Virus record (IMG/VR): IMGVR_UViG_3300010430_000458
Location: 1 to 23,644 of that record
Strand: one strand, 5' to 3'
Source of the DNA: a virus
DNA length: 23,644 bases
Below, one piece after another: positions 6,089 through 13,048 of the stretch (the first letter of the stretch is position 1; the number at the start of each line of letters is the position of its first letter). Made by a program: the position numbers and the translations under genes. The notes below the pieces were generated by a model that worked only from the letters and a program-made list of their open reading frames with translations, made no database searches and was not told the origin of the DNA.

Positions 6089-6316
6089 ATGGTTACAAAA
6101 GCAGAACTTGAGGAAAAGCTGCACGCCGCAGAAGTTCTTCTAGAAGAGTACCGCTCGAACACCAACGGTGTGTCAGTCTCGAACTGTCACATTGAGTGCG
6201 GAGACTCGCCCGAAGTACAAGCAATTGCTAACGCGGTGGCCGAAGGCATGAAAGCGCTCCAAGGAATAGCAGAGCGTCACACCTATGGCATGTACTTTGG
6301 GCAGAAGCCAGAATAA
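6089..6316 (+). CDS. Hypothetical small protein in the replication operon
   Basis: This 75-residue protein is not recognised. It begins with a coiled-coil-like helix (KAELEEKLHAAEVLLEEY, about residues 4-21) and has a second helical segment (VQAIANAVAEGMKALQGIAE, about 43-62). Two cysteines (C33, C37) sit in a short central loop. The two helices suggest a small oligomeric or partner-binding protein. A strong AGGAGG ribosome site lies 5 nt before the ATG, and the gene starts 8 nt after the ssDNA-binding protein gene. A hairpin follows its stop codon. Confidence 0.75.
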   Translation: MVTKAELEEKLHAAEVLLEEYRSNTNGVSVSNCHIECGDSPEVQAIANAVAEGMKALQGIAERHTYGMYFGQKPE

Positions 6317-6326
6317 GTTCCCTATT

Positions 6327-6361
6327 GGCGCGGCTTCTGTGGTGGGGGCCGCGTCCTTTTT
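6327..6361 (+). terminator. GC-rich hairpin with U-tract, possible intrinsic terminator or attenuator
   Basis: An 8-bp stem (6327-6334 with 6348-6355, one G-T pair) encloses a 13-nt loop and is followed by C and five T residues. It lies in the only sizeable gap (58 bp) inside the plus-strand operon, upstream of the 110-residue gene and the polymerase. It could lower expression of the distal genes rather than end the transcript. A GGAG ribosome site follows immediately. Confidence 0.5.
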
Positions 6362-6374
6362 ACCGGAGTCAACC

Positions 6375-6707
6375 ATGAATATCGACGAACAAATCGAAGT
6401 AATGCAGGCGTATCGCGACGGGAAGACGATTCAAGTCGTCACCAACGTCGAGAACTTTAAGGACGGAAAAGTTCAGGAGTTCAACAAAGAAGCCGACCGA
6501 GGTGCGAATCGGACGTTCAACTTCACCTACTCAAAGCACCGAGTGAAGCCTGTGCAGCGGGAATTTTGGCTGGTAGTGAGCCTCAGCTCGACCGCTCCCG
6601 CAAGCGTGTGGTGGAAGCAGGAGGGAGCTCGGGACATGAAGAAGGCTCGTCTGGCGCAGGGAGACGCGTGCGAGATCGTACACGTTCGAGAAGTTATCGA
6701 TGAATAG
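6375..6707 (+). CDS. Hypothetical protein preceding the DNA polymerase
   Basis: I start this 110-residue protein at the ATG at 6375, with GGAG 6 nt upstream; the open frame extends to 6285, but that would read through the hairpin and overlap the preceding gene. The N-terminus (NIDEQIEVMQAYRDGKTIQV) is typical of small phage proteins in which a short helix is followed by beta strands, and the centre has aromatic strand-like stretches (FNFTYSKHRVKPV; REFWLVVSLS). I cannot name a family. Its last codons overlap the polymerase start by 8 nt, so translation of the polymerase is probably coupled to it. Confidence 0.75.
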   Translation: MNIDEQIEVMQAYRDGKTIQVVTNVENFKDGKVQEFNKEADRGANRTFNFTYSKHRVKPVQREFWLVVSLSSTAPASVWWKQEGARDMKKARLAQGDACEIVHVREVIDE

Positions 6708-8658
6708 GCTGCACTTGGACTATGAGACGCGCAGCGAGATCGATCTGCGCACGGCAGGCGCGCACAAGTACGCGATGCACGAATCTACTCGGGTGCTTAT
6801 GCTTGGCTGGGCGGTGAACGACGGTCCCGTCAACTTATGGGAGCCCCACAAGGAGCCCTTGCCGGTCGAGCTGGCAGGCTACATTCTCAGCCCGGAGTAC
6901 ACCAACGTTGCGTTCAACGCGACATTCGAGCGCCTGATCACCGAACACGTGCTCGGGCTATTTACTCCGATCCAGAACTGGCGCTGCACCATGATCGAGG
7001 CGTACTACTTAGGCTTCGCAGGGGGCCTTGATCAGATCCTCAGTGCAATAGGGCTGGAGAAAAAAGATAAACGCGGCGGCCAGTTGATTAACTTGTTCTG
7101 CACCCCCGCACCAAAGAATCACAAAGCGACATGGTACGACCACATTAACCGGGCGGCGGAGTGGGATGAATTCTGCAACTACTGCCGACAAGACGTAAAG
7201 GTCGAGCGGCAGTTGTGGCATTGGCTCCGGCAGTTCCCGACAATGGCGCAGTGGGACTGGGATCGCTACGCACTGGACCAGAAGATCAATGACCGCGGTG
7301 TGCCCATGAATACCGACATGGCGCACGGTGCCGTCGAGATGTGGGACGATGAAAAAGTCGACCTGACGCAAGCGCTGAAGAACGTCACAGGCTTGGGCAA
7401 AGTCACCCGCGAGCCCTTCGCAGCTTGGCTACAGTCGCGCAATTGCGAAGTGGACAACTTGCAGAAGGAAACGCTATCACAAGTCGCCGCGCTTCCGCTA
7501 ACACCGCCAGACGTGAAGCATGCGATAGATTTATGGCTGCAAAAAGAAGCCAAAGCGGTGAGTAAGTACGTTGCCGTGCTGAAAGGCACTTGCGACGATG
7601 GCAGAGCACGAGGCATGTTTCAGTTCAAAGGCGCGTCACGCACCGACCGTACGAGTGGACGACGCATTCAGTTGCAGAACCTGAAGCGGGCGTTTTTGCG
7701 CATGGATCAAATCGATTACGTGGTGAGCTTGGTCGAAAGACGCCAGCGCACGGGCCTCAAGCTACTGACCGGCAAAACTGTCGCAGACACTTTAGGCGGA
7801 TCAATCCGGCACGTCATCAAGGCGCCAGAAGGCAAGGCGCTGGTCGTCTGCGACCTGACGTCCATAGAGTCCGTGGTGCTGGGATGGCTGTGCTATTGCA
7901 GCCTAATCGACGAGACGTTTCGCGCCGGACGAGACAGCTACCGTGTCTTCGCGATGAAGTATTTCAACATACTGTACGAGGAAGTCACCAAAGAGCAGCG
8001 CAGCTTTAGCAAGCCCCCTGTTCTCGGGTGTGGGTATATGCTCGGCTGGCGTGGTCTGATTGCGTACTCAGAAGGCTACGGGGTGGACATGGACGAAGAG
8101 TCTGCGAGGGCGGCAGTGGACACGTTCAGAGGCATGTACCCCGAGATCCCCGAATTCTGGCGGTGGATTGAAAAGGCAGTCAAGTACGTCATTCAGTCCG
8201 GCAACTCGCTGGACGGCTACCGGCTGCACATTGAGCGCGATGACCATTTCCTGCGCATCTGGCTGCCATCAGGACGCGCACTGTCCTACTACCAACCCGA
8301 CGTTCAGATGCGCCCGGCGCCGTGGGATGCATCGAAAGAGATCGCCAACACCTGCTACATGGGCACGAACGACAAGAACCAATGGTGCCGCATCTTCGCG
8401 CATGCCGGCCTGTTCACCGAGAACATTGTGCAGTCAATCGCCATGGACATCCTGTTCCACGGGCTGACCGAGGCAGATAAGTACGGCATGACGCCAGTGC
8501 TGCAAGTTCACGACGAGATCGGGTGCGAAGAGAACGTCGCAGAGGCGAACGAGAAGCTAGAACTGCTTCGCTCCTGCATGACGACCCAGCCGAGCTGGGC
8601 ACAAGACATGTGGCTCGGCGCAGACGGCTACGTATGCAAACACTATACCAAGGACTAA
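6700..8658 (+). CDS. Family A DNA polymerase with 3'-5' exonuclease domain
   Basis: This 652-residue protein is the replicative polymerase of the phage. The N-terminal proofreading domain shows ExoI DYET (D7, E9), ExoII NATFE (N73-E77) and ExoIII YCRQD (Y161, D165). The polymerase domain shows motif A DLTSIE (D385), a motif B-like SKPPVLGCGYMLGW with K438, and motif C VHDE (H604, D605, E606). The two catalytic aspartates are present and a Tyr occupies the motif B aromatic position. There is no separate 5'-3' exonuclease domain, as is usual for T7-like phage enzymes; at 652 residues it is a little shorter than T7 gp5. It overlaps the previous gene by 8 nt and is followed after 3 nt by a small zinc-finger gene. 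Function is assigned from intact catalytic motifs. Confidence 0.95.
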   Translation: MNRLHLDYETRSEIDLRTAGAHKYAMHESTRVLMLGWAVNDGPVNLWEPHKEPLPVELAGYILSPEYTNVAFNATFERLITEHVLGLFTPIQNWRCTMIEAYYLGFAGGLDQILSAIGLEKKDKRGGQLINLFCTPAPKNHKATWYDHINRAAEWDEFCNYCRQDVKVERQLWHWLRQFPTMAQWDWDRYALDQKINDRGVPMNTDMAHGAVEMWDDEKVDLTQALKNVTGLGKVTREPFAAWLQSRNCEVDNLQKETLSQVAALPLTPPDVKHAIDLWLQKEAKAVSKYVAVLKGTCDDGRARGMFQFKGASRTDRTSGRRIQLQNLKRAFLRMDQIDYVVSLVERRQRTGLKLLTGKTVADTLGGSIRHVIKAPEGKALVVCDLTSIESVVLGWLCYCSLIDETFRAGRDSYRVFAMKYFNILYEEVTKEQRSFSKPPVLGCGYMLGWRGLIAYSEGYGVDMDEESARAAVDTFRGMYPEIPEFWRWIEKAVKYVIQSGNSLDGYRLHIERDDHFLRIWLPSGRALSYYQPDVQMRPAPWDASKEIANTCYMGTNDKNQWCRIFAHAGLFTENIVQSIAMDILFHGLTEADKYGMTPVLQVHDEIGCEENVAEANEKLELLRSCMTTQPSWAQDMWLGADGYVCKHYTKD

Positions 8659-8661
8659 GCC

Positions 8662-8853
8662 ATGAAGATAATCGAGTTTAAGATCTGCGAAGTGTGCAAG
8701 AAAGAACATAAACGAAAAGGGGCGACGTGTGGTGCGAAGTGCGGGGCCGTCCTGCGATGGCAGAAACGCAAAGCCGAAGAGCTGCGCAAGCAAACAGAAG
8801 AAGGGCTGAACTCGCCCGTCAACAGATACTTGAGGGGGAAGTATGGGTGTTAG
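8662..8853 (+). CDS. Small zinc-finger protein between polymerase and VRR-NUC
   Basis: This 63-residue protein carries CxxC-x10-CxxxC (C9, C12, C23, C27), a pattern of treble-clef-type zinc fingers, followed by a basic helix (VLRWQKRKAEELRKQ, about residues 30-44). It probably binds nucleic acid or a replication partner; no family is named. It starts 3 nt after the polymerase stop, and its last 11 nt overlap the VRR-NUC gene, so it is translated within the operon. Confidence 0.75.
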   Translation: MKIIEFKICEVCKKEHKRKGATCGAKCGAVLRWQKRKAEELRKQTEEGLNSPVNRYLRGKYGC

Positions 8854-9136
8854 AGAGAATAAAGTCGAGACATACCTGGACGAGCAGATCAAGGCCATCG
8901 GAGGCATTACTCGCAAGTGGGTGTCGCCAGGTCGCACAGGAGTGCCGGACCGCATCGTCATCATCAACGGCGACGTGTGGTTCGTTGAGCTGAAAACCAT
9001 GGACGACGGCAGGCTGAAGTCCCACCAAGAAAGGGAGCAGGAGCGTCTGCAAGCACATGGCGCGAAAGTCGTCACGCTTGCGGGACATTCACAAGTAGAC
9101 GAATTCATCTACGCACTACAAAAGGTACATTCATGA
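8843..9136 (+). CDS. VRR-NUC domain nuclease
   Basis: This 97-residue protein is essentially a single VRR-NUC domain of the PD-(D/E)XK superfamily. It has the GVPDRIV motif with D36, the VELK motif with E49 and K51, and a conserved Gln helix (HQEREQERL, about residues 61-69). Stand-alone phage VRR-NUC proteins are known to act on branched or Holliday-type DNA, so it may clear recombination or replication intermediates here. That is family knowledge, not shown in this sequence. The ATG overlaps the preceding stop by 11 nt and a GAGGGGG stretch lies 3-9 nt upstream. Its stop overlaps the next ATG as ATGA. Confidence 0.92.
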   Translation: MGVRENKVETYLDEQIKAIGGITRKWVSPGRTGVPDRIVIINGDVWFVELKTMDDGRLKSHQEREQERLQAHGAKVVTLAGHSQVDEFIYALQKVHS

Positions 9137-9345
9137 AAATCATAATGACGATGGCAGGCCTTCTTACCATGGTGTTCGGGATTGGCATGCTCACCGCGCT
9201 GCACGAAGTCATCTCGCTGGGAATTTTTAACGAAGGGCTTTGGTATAAGGAGAAAGTGGCGTATGCCCTGATAAGTGCGACGATCATGTCAGGCTGCTGG
9301 ACGACGTTACACGCAGTAGTCGGAGGCTGGGATGCTCAATCCTGA
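9133..9345 (+). CDS. Small two-span membrane protein inside the replication operon
   Basis: This 70-residue protein has two hydrophobic segments, about residues 4-30 and 43-64, joined by a short polar loop (NEGLWYKEKVAY). It is probably an inner-membrane protein. It shares ATGA with the VRR-NUC gene and overlaps the helicase gene by 14 nt, so it is co-translated with DNA-processing enzymes. Possible roles include membrane attachment of replication or an early host-envelope function such as exclusion of other phages; the sequence does not discriminate. It is not near the late lysis cassette, which argues against a holin. Confidence 0.75.
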   Translation: MKIIMTMAGLLTMVFGIGMLTALHEVISLGIFNEGLWYKEKVAYALISATIMSGCWTTLHAVVGGWDAQS

Positions 9346-10810
9346 ACAGCTCTACGACTACCAGCGCGAGTGCGTCCTGCACCAACTTCAGCACCCGGAC
9401 TCGATGCTATGGCTTCAGATGGGGCTGGGGAAAACGCCCATCACGCTGACCACCATCGTGGACAGAATGCGCGCAGGACAAGTGCAAAAGACTTTGGTGT
9501 TCGGCCCGCTGCGAGTCATCCAAGCGGTGTGGGCTCGTGAGGCGCGCAAGTGGAGCCATACGAAACACCTACGTTTCAGCGTCGTGCACGGCACCAAAGA
9601 CAAGCGCACCCGCGCACTGTTCGCCAACGCCGACGTATTCTTGGTGAATTATGAGGCGATGAATTGGCTGGCGCAGACGCTGGATCATTACTACCTTTCA
9701 CAGGGCAAGCCGCTGCCCTTCCAGATGGTTGTCTATGATGAAGTGTCGAAGCTGAAGAACAGTACGTCGCTGCGCATGCAGGGCGGCAATCGCGACCGGA
9801 AACAGAAAGGGGGGCATCTCAAGGTCAAGTTCACAGGTTGGCGCAAGATCATCCCGCACTTCAAATACAGAACAGGACTCACGGGGACTCCTGCGTCAAA
9901 CGGCTATCTGGATCTGTTCGGCCAGTACCTCGCAGTAGACGGAGGCAAACGCCTCGGGGAGTTCGTGACGCACTTCAAGAATGATTACTTTGTTTCGGAC
10001 TACAACGGGTGGAACTACACCCCGACGGAGTTGGGCAGAGAGGCCATCGAAAAGAAGATCGCGGACATCACCAAAAAGATGGATGCGAAGGACTATCTAG
10101 ACCTGCCTGAAGTTAAAGTCACTAACATGGTCGTGGATCTGCCGCCTGCCGCACGTAAAGCGTACAACGATGTCGAGGCGGAGATGTTCACCCAGTTGGA
10201 GAACGGCAGGGAGATCGAAGTATTTAGCAGGTCTTCGGTGTCTAACAAGTGCCTTCAGTTCGCCAACGGGACTCCCTTTCTGAGTTCAGAATCCAGAGAG
10301 ACTGAGGCGCTGCACGACGCCAAACTGGACGCATTGGAGGAAGTGCTCGAAGAAGCAGGCGGAGCCCCTGTGCTGTGCAGCTATTCGTTTGTTCCAGATG
10401 CGGAACGAATCATGGCACGCTTTAAGAAGTACCGACCTGTGAACTTGACCAAGACTGCATCAAAGGATACTGAGAAAGTCATCAACAAATGGAACAGGGG
10501 GGAGATTAAGCTGTTGATCGGTCACCCGGCATCTATGGGGCACGGCGTCGATGGCTTGCAGGAATCCGGCAGTATCTTGGTGTGGTTCGGAGTTAACTGG
10601 TCGCTTGAGCTGTACGATCAGATGAACGGTCGTCTAAACCGGAACGGCCAAAGCAAGCCGGTCTCGATCATCCGCATTCTCGCGAGGGACACGGTGGACT
10701 TCGCCGTCGTGGATGCCCTAGAGCGCAAAGACGACGACCAAGAAGGCCTGAAGAAGTCGCTCGAACGGTATCGACGCGGAGCGGCTACTGGCGAGCTAAA
10801 CTTCCTCTAA
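9332..10810 (+). CDS. SNF2/superfamily 2-type DNA helicase
   Basis: This 492-residue protein has both RecA-like lobes of an SF2/SNF2-type ATPase. Motif I is QMGLGKT (about residues 29-35). Motif II is the variant VVYDEVSKLKN (D136, E137), common in phage SNF2-like helicases in place of DEAH. The second lobe has GHPASMGHGVDGLQ (motif V region, about 405-420) and motif VI QMNGRLNRNGQ, with R434 and R437 as arginine fingers. The N-terminus LYDYQRECV holds the Q-motif-like entry. A role in fork remodelling or recombination is expected. It is the last gene of the plus-strand operon; its stop codon overlaps the stop of the opposing fibre gene by 4 bp, leaving no room for a terminator between them. 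Confidence 0.92.
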   Translation: MLNPEQLYDYQRECVLHQLQHPDSMLWLQMGLGKTPITLTTIVDRMRAGQVQKTLVFGPLRVIQAVWAREARKWSHTKHLRFSVVHGTKDKRTRALFANADVFLVNYEAMNWLAQTLDHYYLSQGKPLPFQMVVYDEVSKLKNSTSLRMQGGNRDRKQKGGHLKVKFTGWRKIIPHFKYRTGLTGTPASNGYLDLFGQYLAVDGGKRLGEFVTHFKNDYFVSDYNGWNYTPTELGREAIEKKIADITKKMDAKDYLDLPEVKVTNMVVDLPPAARKAYNDVEAEMFTQLENGREIEVFSRSSVSNKCLQFANGTPFLSSESRETEALHDAKLDALEEVLEEAGGAPVLCSYSFVPDAERIMARFKKYRPVNLTKTASKDTEKVINKWNRGEIKLLIGHPASMGHGVDGLQESGSILVWFGVNWSLELYDQMNGRLNRNGQSKPVSIIRILARDTVDFAVVDALERKDDDQEGLKKSLERYRRGAATGELNFL

Positions 10811-12078
10811 ATCACGGACGAGATGATGACGGACAGTGCCTCGACGGTGATGTCTGTCGCAGCAGTATTGTTCTCGACAAAGACTTCCACGTAGTCGTTC
10901 TCCGCTAAATCCACCACGGTCTGTGCGATGACGTTCTCAAGGCGGCCCGCGCTGTTAGCAGTAGCGTAGGTTTCGCTGTCGTCGACAACTGATCCATTTT
11001 TCGCGATATACGTGCCAACTTCGTTGTTCGACCCCGCGGAAAAGCTGCTCACTACGGAAACCCGAAACCGGCGCTGTATTGCGCCTGCGTATGTTAGCCG
11101 GTTTGCTGTATGGGTGAACTTCTCCGTCGTCGGACCCACGACCGTCGTGCCTGCCACCTTTACAGGCGTGCCCGTTGCGCCTATCGTCGTCGCAGTGGCG
11201 TTGTTTTGCATATACATGTGACCTGCGGAAGACGAGTTGTTAACTCCTACGCAGTTCACCCAAAGGGCCTTGTTGTCGTCGTAAGCCACGCCGGACGTCG
11301 CAGTGCCAGCCCCGCTGAAGTTTATGGTGTCCAGGATGTAGCTTTCTACGGGGATCGTCGCACTACCGGACACATTAATGCCAATAGAACCCGAACCTGT
11401 GACCACCGCTGAGTAGATCACACGGAAGCGTCGGGTAAGTTCCGCTGTTGCAGGGACTGTGATCGCGTCCCCGCCGTCAAAAGACTGAAGTAGGCACTTA
11501 TCCAAGCTTACGGTGCCTATCGTCCCGCCGAAAGTCATGCCCGACGAATTCAGCCAAGCGCAACTTGTCAGAATGACGTTACTGAAATTTTTGATCGTGC
11601 CAATCGTTGCGCAGTTAAGAAAGTTCACCCCGAACCAATCGATTGCTTGATCAGGGTTTGCGCCTGCGTCCAGGCCCAACGCGGTGCCATGGCTGAATGC
11701 CATAAACCTGCAAGGCAACGAGAATTCACTGCTGACAAGGGCAGTGCCAGAGTCGAGTCCCGTGCTGGACAGGACGCAGTTCTCAGAGCTGCCCCCAATC
11801 AAAACGGAGTTGCGCCCTCCGACTATGCGCGCCCCCAGGAGGTCTACATCATTGAGCAAGAAGTATGTGGCGTCATCCGCCAGCGATATCACACCTCCCA
11901 CAGCTTCAGGGAAGTCTTCCACACTTTTGACAAACACCCCCGACGCACTTGACGAATACACGTCTGCGAAGTCGGAGTCAGACAAGGTCTGTTGCACTTT
12001 CAGCCTGCCGCCGTCCACCTGAAGACGTAAGCCCCCATCAGTGGTCTGTCTATCTTTCAGGTGAAACCAGTCAGGCAT
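10807..12078 (-). CDS. Second fibre-like structural protein, beta-rich, probable receptor-binding
   Basis: This 423-residue protein is beta-rich with no catalytic motif. The first 55 residues (DGGLRLQVDGGRLKVQQT and on) look like an attachment segment. Residues about 55-300 contain repeated short strands with Gly, Ser, Asn and single Cys positions suggestive of a parallel beta-helix. The last 110 residues (KFTHTANRLTYAGAIQRRF onward to SVIISSVI) resemble the jelly-roll (TNF/C1q-like) heads at the tips of phage fibres. Proteins of this layout are found in marine phages, as I recall. GAGGA lies 8 nt before the ATG. It is the last late gene, after the lysis cassette, and converges with the helicase gene. 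Confidence 0.72.
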   Translation of the reverse strand: MPDWFHLKDRQTTDGGLRLQVDGGRLKVQQTLSDSDFADVYSSSASGVFVKSVEDFPEAVGGVISLADDATYFLLNDVDLLGARIVGGRNSVLIGGSSENCVLSSTGLDSGTALVSSEFSLPCRFMAFSHGTALGLDAGANPDQAIDWFGVNFLNCATIGTIKNFSNVILTSCAWLNSSGMTFGGTIGTVSLDKCLLQSFDGGDAITVPATAELTRRFRVIYSAVVTGSGSIGINVSGSATIPVESYILDTINFSGAGTATSGVAYDDNKALWVNCVGVNNSSSAGHMYMQNNATATTIGATGTPVKVAGTTVVGPTTEKFTHTANRLTYAGAIQRRFRVSVVSSFSAGSNNEVGTYIAKNGSVVDDSETYATANSAGRLENVIAQTVVDLAENDYVEVFVENNTAATDITVEALSVIISSVI

Positions 12079-12088
12079 AAGTCAGTCC

Positions 12089-12262
12089 TCAAGAGTGGTC
12101 GCGGTCACGCAATTCAAGCAACTTGTCCGTGTTGGCGTTGATATGCTCTGCCAGTTCTTCGTCTGACATGTCGGGATTGTTCACTGCGGCACGATACTGC
12201 TCGACGGAGATCCCGAGCTGCACCAGCACCCGCATTAACTGTACGATTGCTTGAGCGTTCAC
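12089..12262 (-). CDS. 57-residue protein with GTG start, coupled to the lipoprotein gene
   Basis: The minus frame starts at GTG 12262, behind a strong GGAGGGGG sequence, and ends at TGA 12091-12089. The start overlaps the lipoprotein stop as GTGA, and the stop lies 10 nt before the fibre-gene ATG, so the gap is filled by a coupled gene. The product is helical and acidic: a hydrophobic helix (AIVQLMRVLVQLGI, about residues 5-18), then DMSDEELAEHI and a C-terminal charged helix. No family is recognised. The tight fit to its neighbours and the ribosome site support it despite its size. An internal ATG at codon 10 is a weaker alternative start. Confidence 0.75.
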   Translation of the reverse strand: MNAQAIVQLMRVLVQLGISVEQYRAAVNNPDMSDEELAEHINANTDKLLELRDRDHS

Positions 12263-12567
12263 AATGCCCCCTCCACTTCTTGTAAAATCAAATCAATACA
12301 CTGGTACTTGTTTTCGGCACCCTCGCACTCCACCAGATCGGTGAACAGCGCGCTGGTGTCTCCGAGCAATCCATTCGCAAAGATTAGTTTATCGATAAAC
12401 TCGTCGCCGTCGGCCTCAGACAGTACGCCCGCAGCTTGCGCCCGCACCACCTGCTCCGCCAGCATTACGATCTGGTCAGACGTGAACGCAGTCGCGTTAT
12501 TCGGCTTGTCTTCAAACAGACTGCACCCGCTAAAAAGTAGTAGCAGCACAAGGACGCAGTGCTTCAT
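12259..12567 (-). CDS. Small lipoprotein, candidate outer-membrane spanin subunit
   Basis: I start this 102-residue protein at ATG 12567, 8 nt after AAGGAGGCG; the frame is open upstream but would cover the holin gene. The N-terminus is a short lipoprotein signal (Lys-His, then about 8 hydrophobic residues) with lipobox LFSGC (C15), so it is probably cleaved and lipidated. The rest is acidic and helical and contains two further cysteines (in VECEGAENKYQC). Its position in the lysis cassette, two genes after an inner-membrane coiled-coil protein, suggests the outer-membrane spanin of a two-component pair. It lacks the Pro-rich layout of many such proteins, so the spanin call is moderate. It shares ATGA with the holin candidate. 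Confidence 0.7.
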   Translation of the reverse strand: MKHCVLVLLLLFSGCSLFEDKPNNATAFTSDQIVMLAEQVVRAQAAGVLSEADGDEFIDKLIFANGLLGDTSALFTDLVECEGAENKYQCIDLILQEVEGAL

Positions 12568-12743
12568 GACTTCGCCTCCTTGATGTATGAGAACAGCCCT
12601 GTGAAGATCAGCGCGATGGCCGCCTCGCCGCCCGTTGGAAGTTGAGCAGTGAACTCCGGCTGAAAGTAGCCCAGAACCCACAGCAGAAGGCACGCAAGCG
12701 CACCGCCAAGACTTAGATCAGTTACAGTGGTTTTGTTGTTCAT
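12564..12743 (-). CDS. Candidate holin, 59 residues, two membrane segments
   Basis: The frame from ATG 12743 to TGA 12566-12564 encodes 59 residues. Hydrophobic spans lie at about residues 12-28 (GGALACLLLWVLGYF) and 41-55 (AAIALIFTGLFSYI), separated by a short loop with QLPTGGE, and it ends in a charged KEAKS tail. Size and topology fit small phage holins that release the endolysin through the inner membrane. GGAG lies 7 nt before the ATG. It overlaps by 4 bp with both neighbours (coiled-coil membrane protein upstream, lipoprotein downstream), showing tight coupling in the lysis cassette. The call rests on topology and location. Confidence 0.78.
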   Translation of the reverse strand: MNNKTTVTDLSLGGALACLLLWVLGYFQPEFTAQLPTGGEAAIALIFTGLFSYIKEAKS

Positions 12744-13048
12744 TCTTGCTTCTCCAGTAGCTTACGGATTTCCGCGAGGGCTTTGCCTTGCTGCTTAATT
12801 TCCTGCAAATCCCTCGCGGTGTACTTCTGTTCAAGCTTTATCACCTCCAATGACGTCTTGATGACCTGAAGCTCTCGCTTCATTTCAACCATATCACGGG
12901 AGATAGCAGCGGTTTCTTCTTGCGACGCGTTCACCTTCTCATTGAGTGAGGCCCACGCCATGCCCCCCACAAATATGAGCGAGATTGCCATCCCGAGCAC
13001 TTCAATGCTCAGGAATTTCCCCAGCTTCCCGTTAGTCATGTCCGCCAT
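12740..13048 (-). CDS. Inner-membrane coiled-coil protein, candidate inner-membrane spanin
   Basis: This 102-residue protein has a short cytoplasmic N-terminus, one membrane span (about residues 14-33, VLGMAISLIFVGGMAWA) and a long periplasmic-type coiled coil (about 35-100, rich in Glu, Lys and Leu with heptad spacing). That is the layout of an Rz-type inner-membrane spanin, which joins a lipoprotein partner to fuse the membranes at lysis. A holin-accessory membrane protein of the XhlA kind is the alternative, although that family has the coil before the span. AAGGAG lies 8 nt before the ATG; it overlaps the amidase by 17 nt and the holin by 4 nt. Confidence 0.68.
   Translation of the reverse strand: MADMTNGKLGKFLSIEVLGMAISLIFVGGMAWASLNEKVNASQEETAAISRDMVEMKRELQVIKTSLEVIKLEQKYTARDLQEIKQQGKALAEIRKLLEKQE

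Noticed and set aside
5606-6165. Minus-strand open frames rich in Gly/Ala or Leu/Val over the repeat tract
   Set aside because: They are antisense readings of the GCA/CCA repeat inside the ssDNA-binding protein gene, with no ribosome site or family, and lie against the operon direction.
12568-12693. Upstream extension of the lipoprotein frame
   Set aside because: The extra residues are a shadow of the holin candidate; the ATG at 12567 has a strong ribosome site and gives a proper lipoprotein signal.
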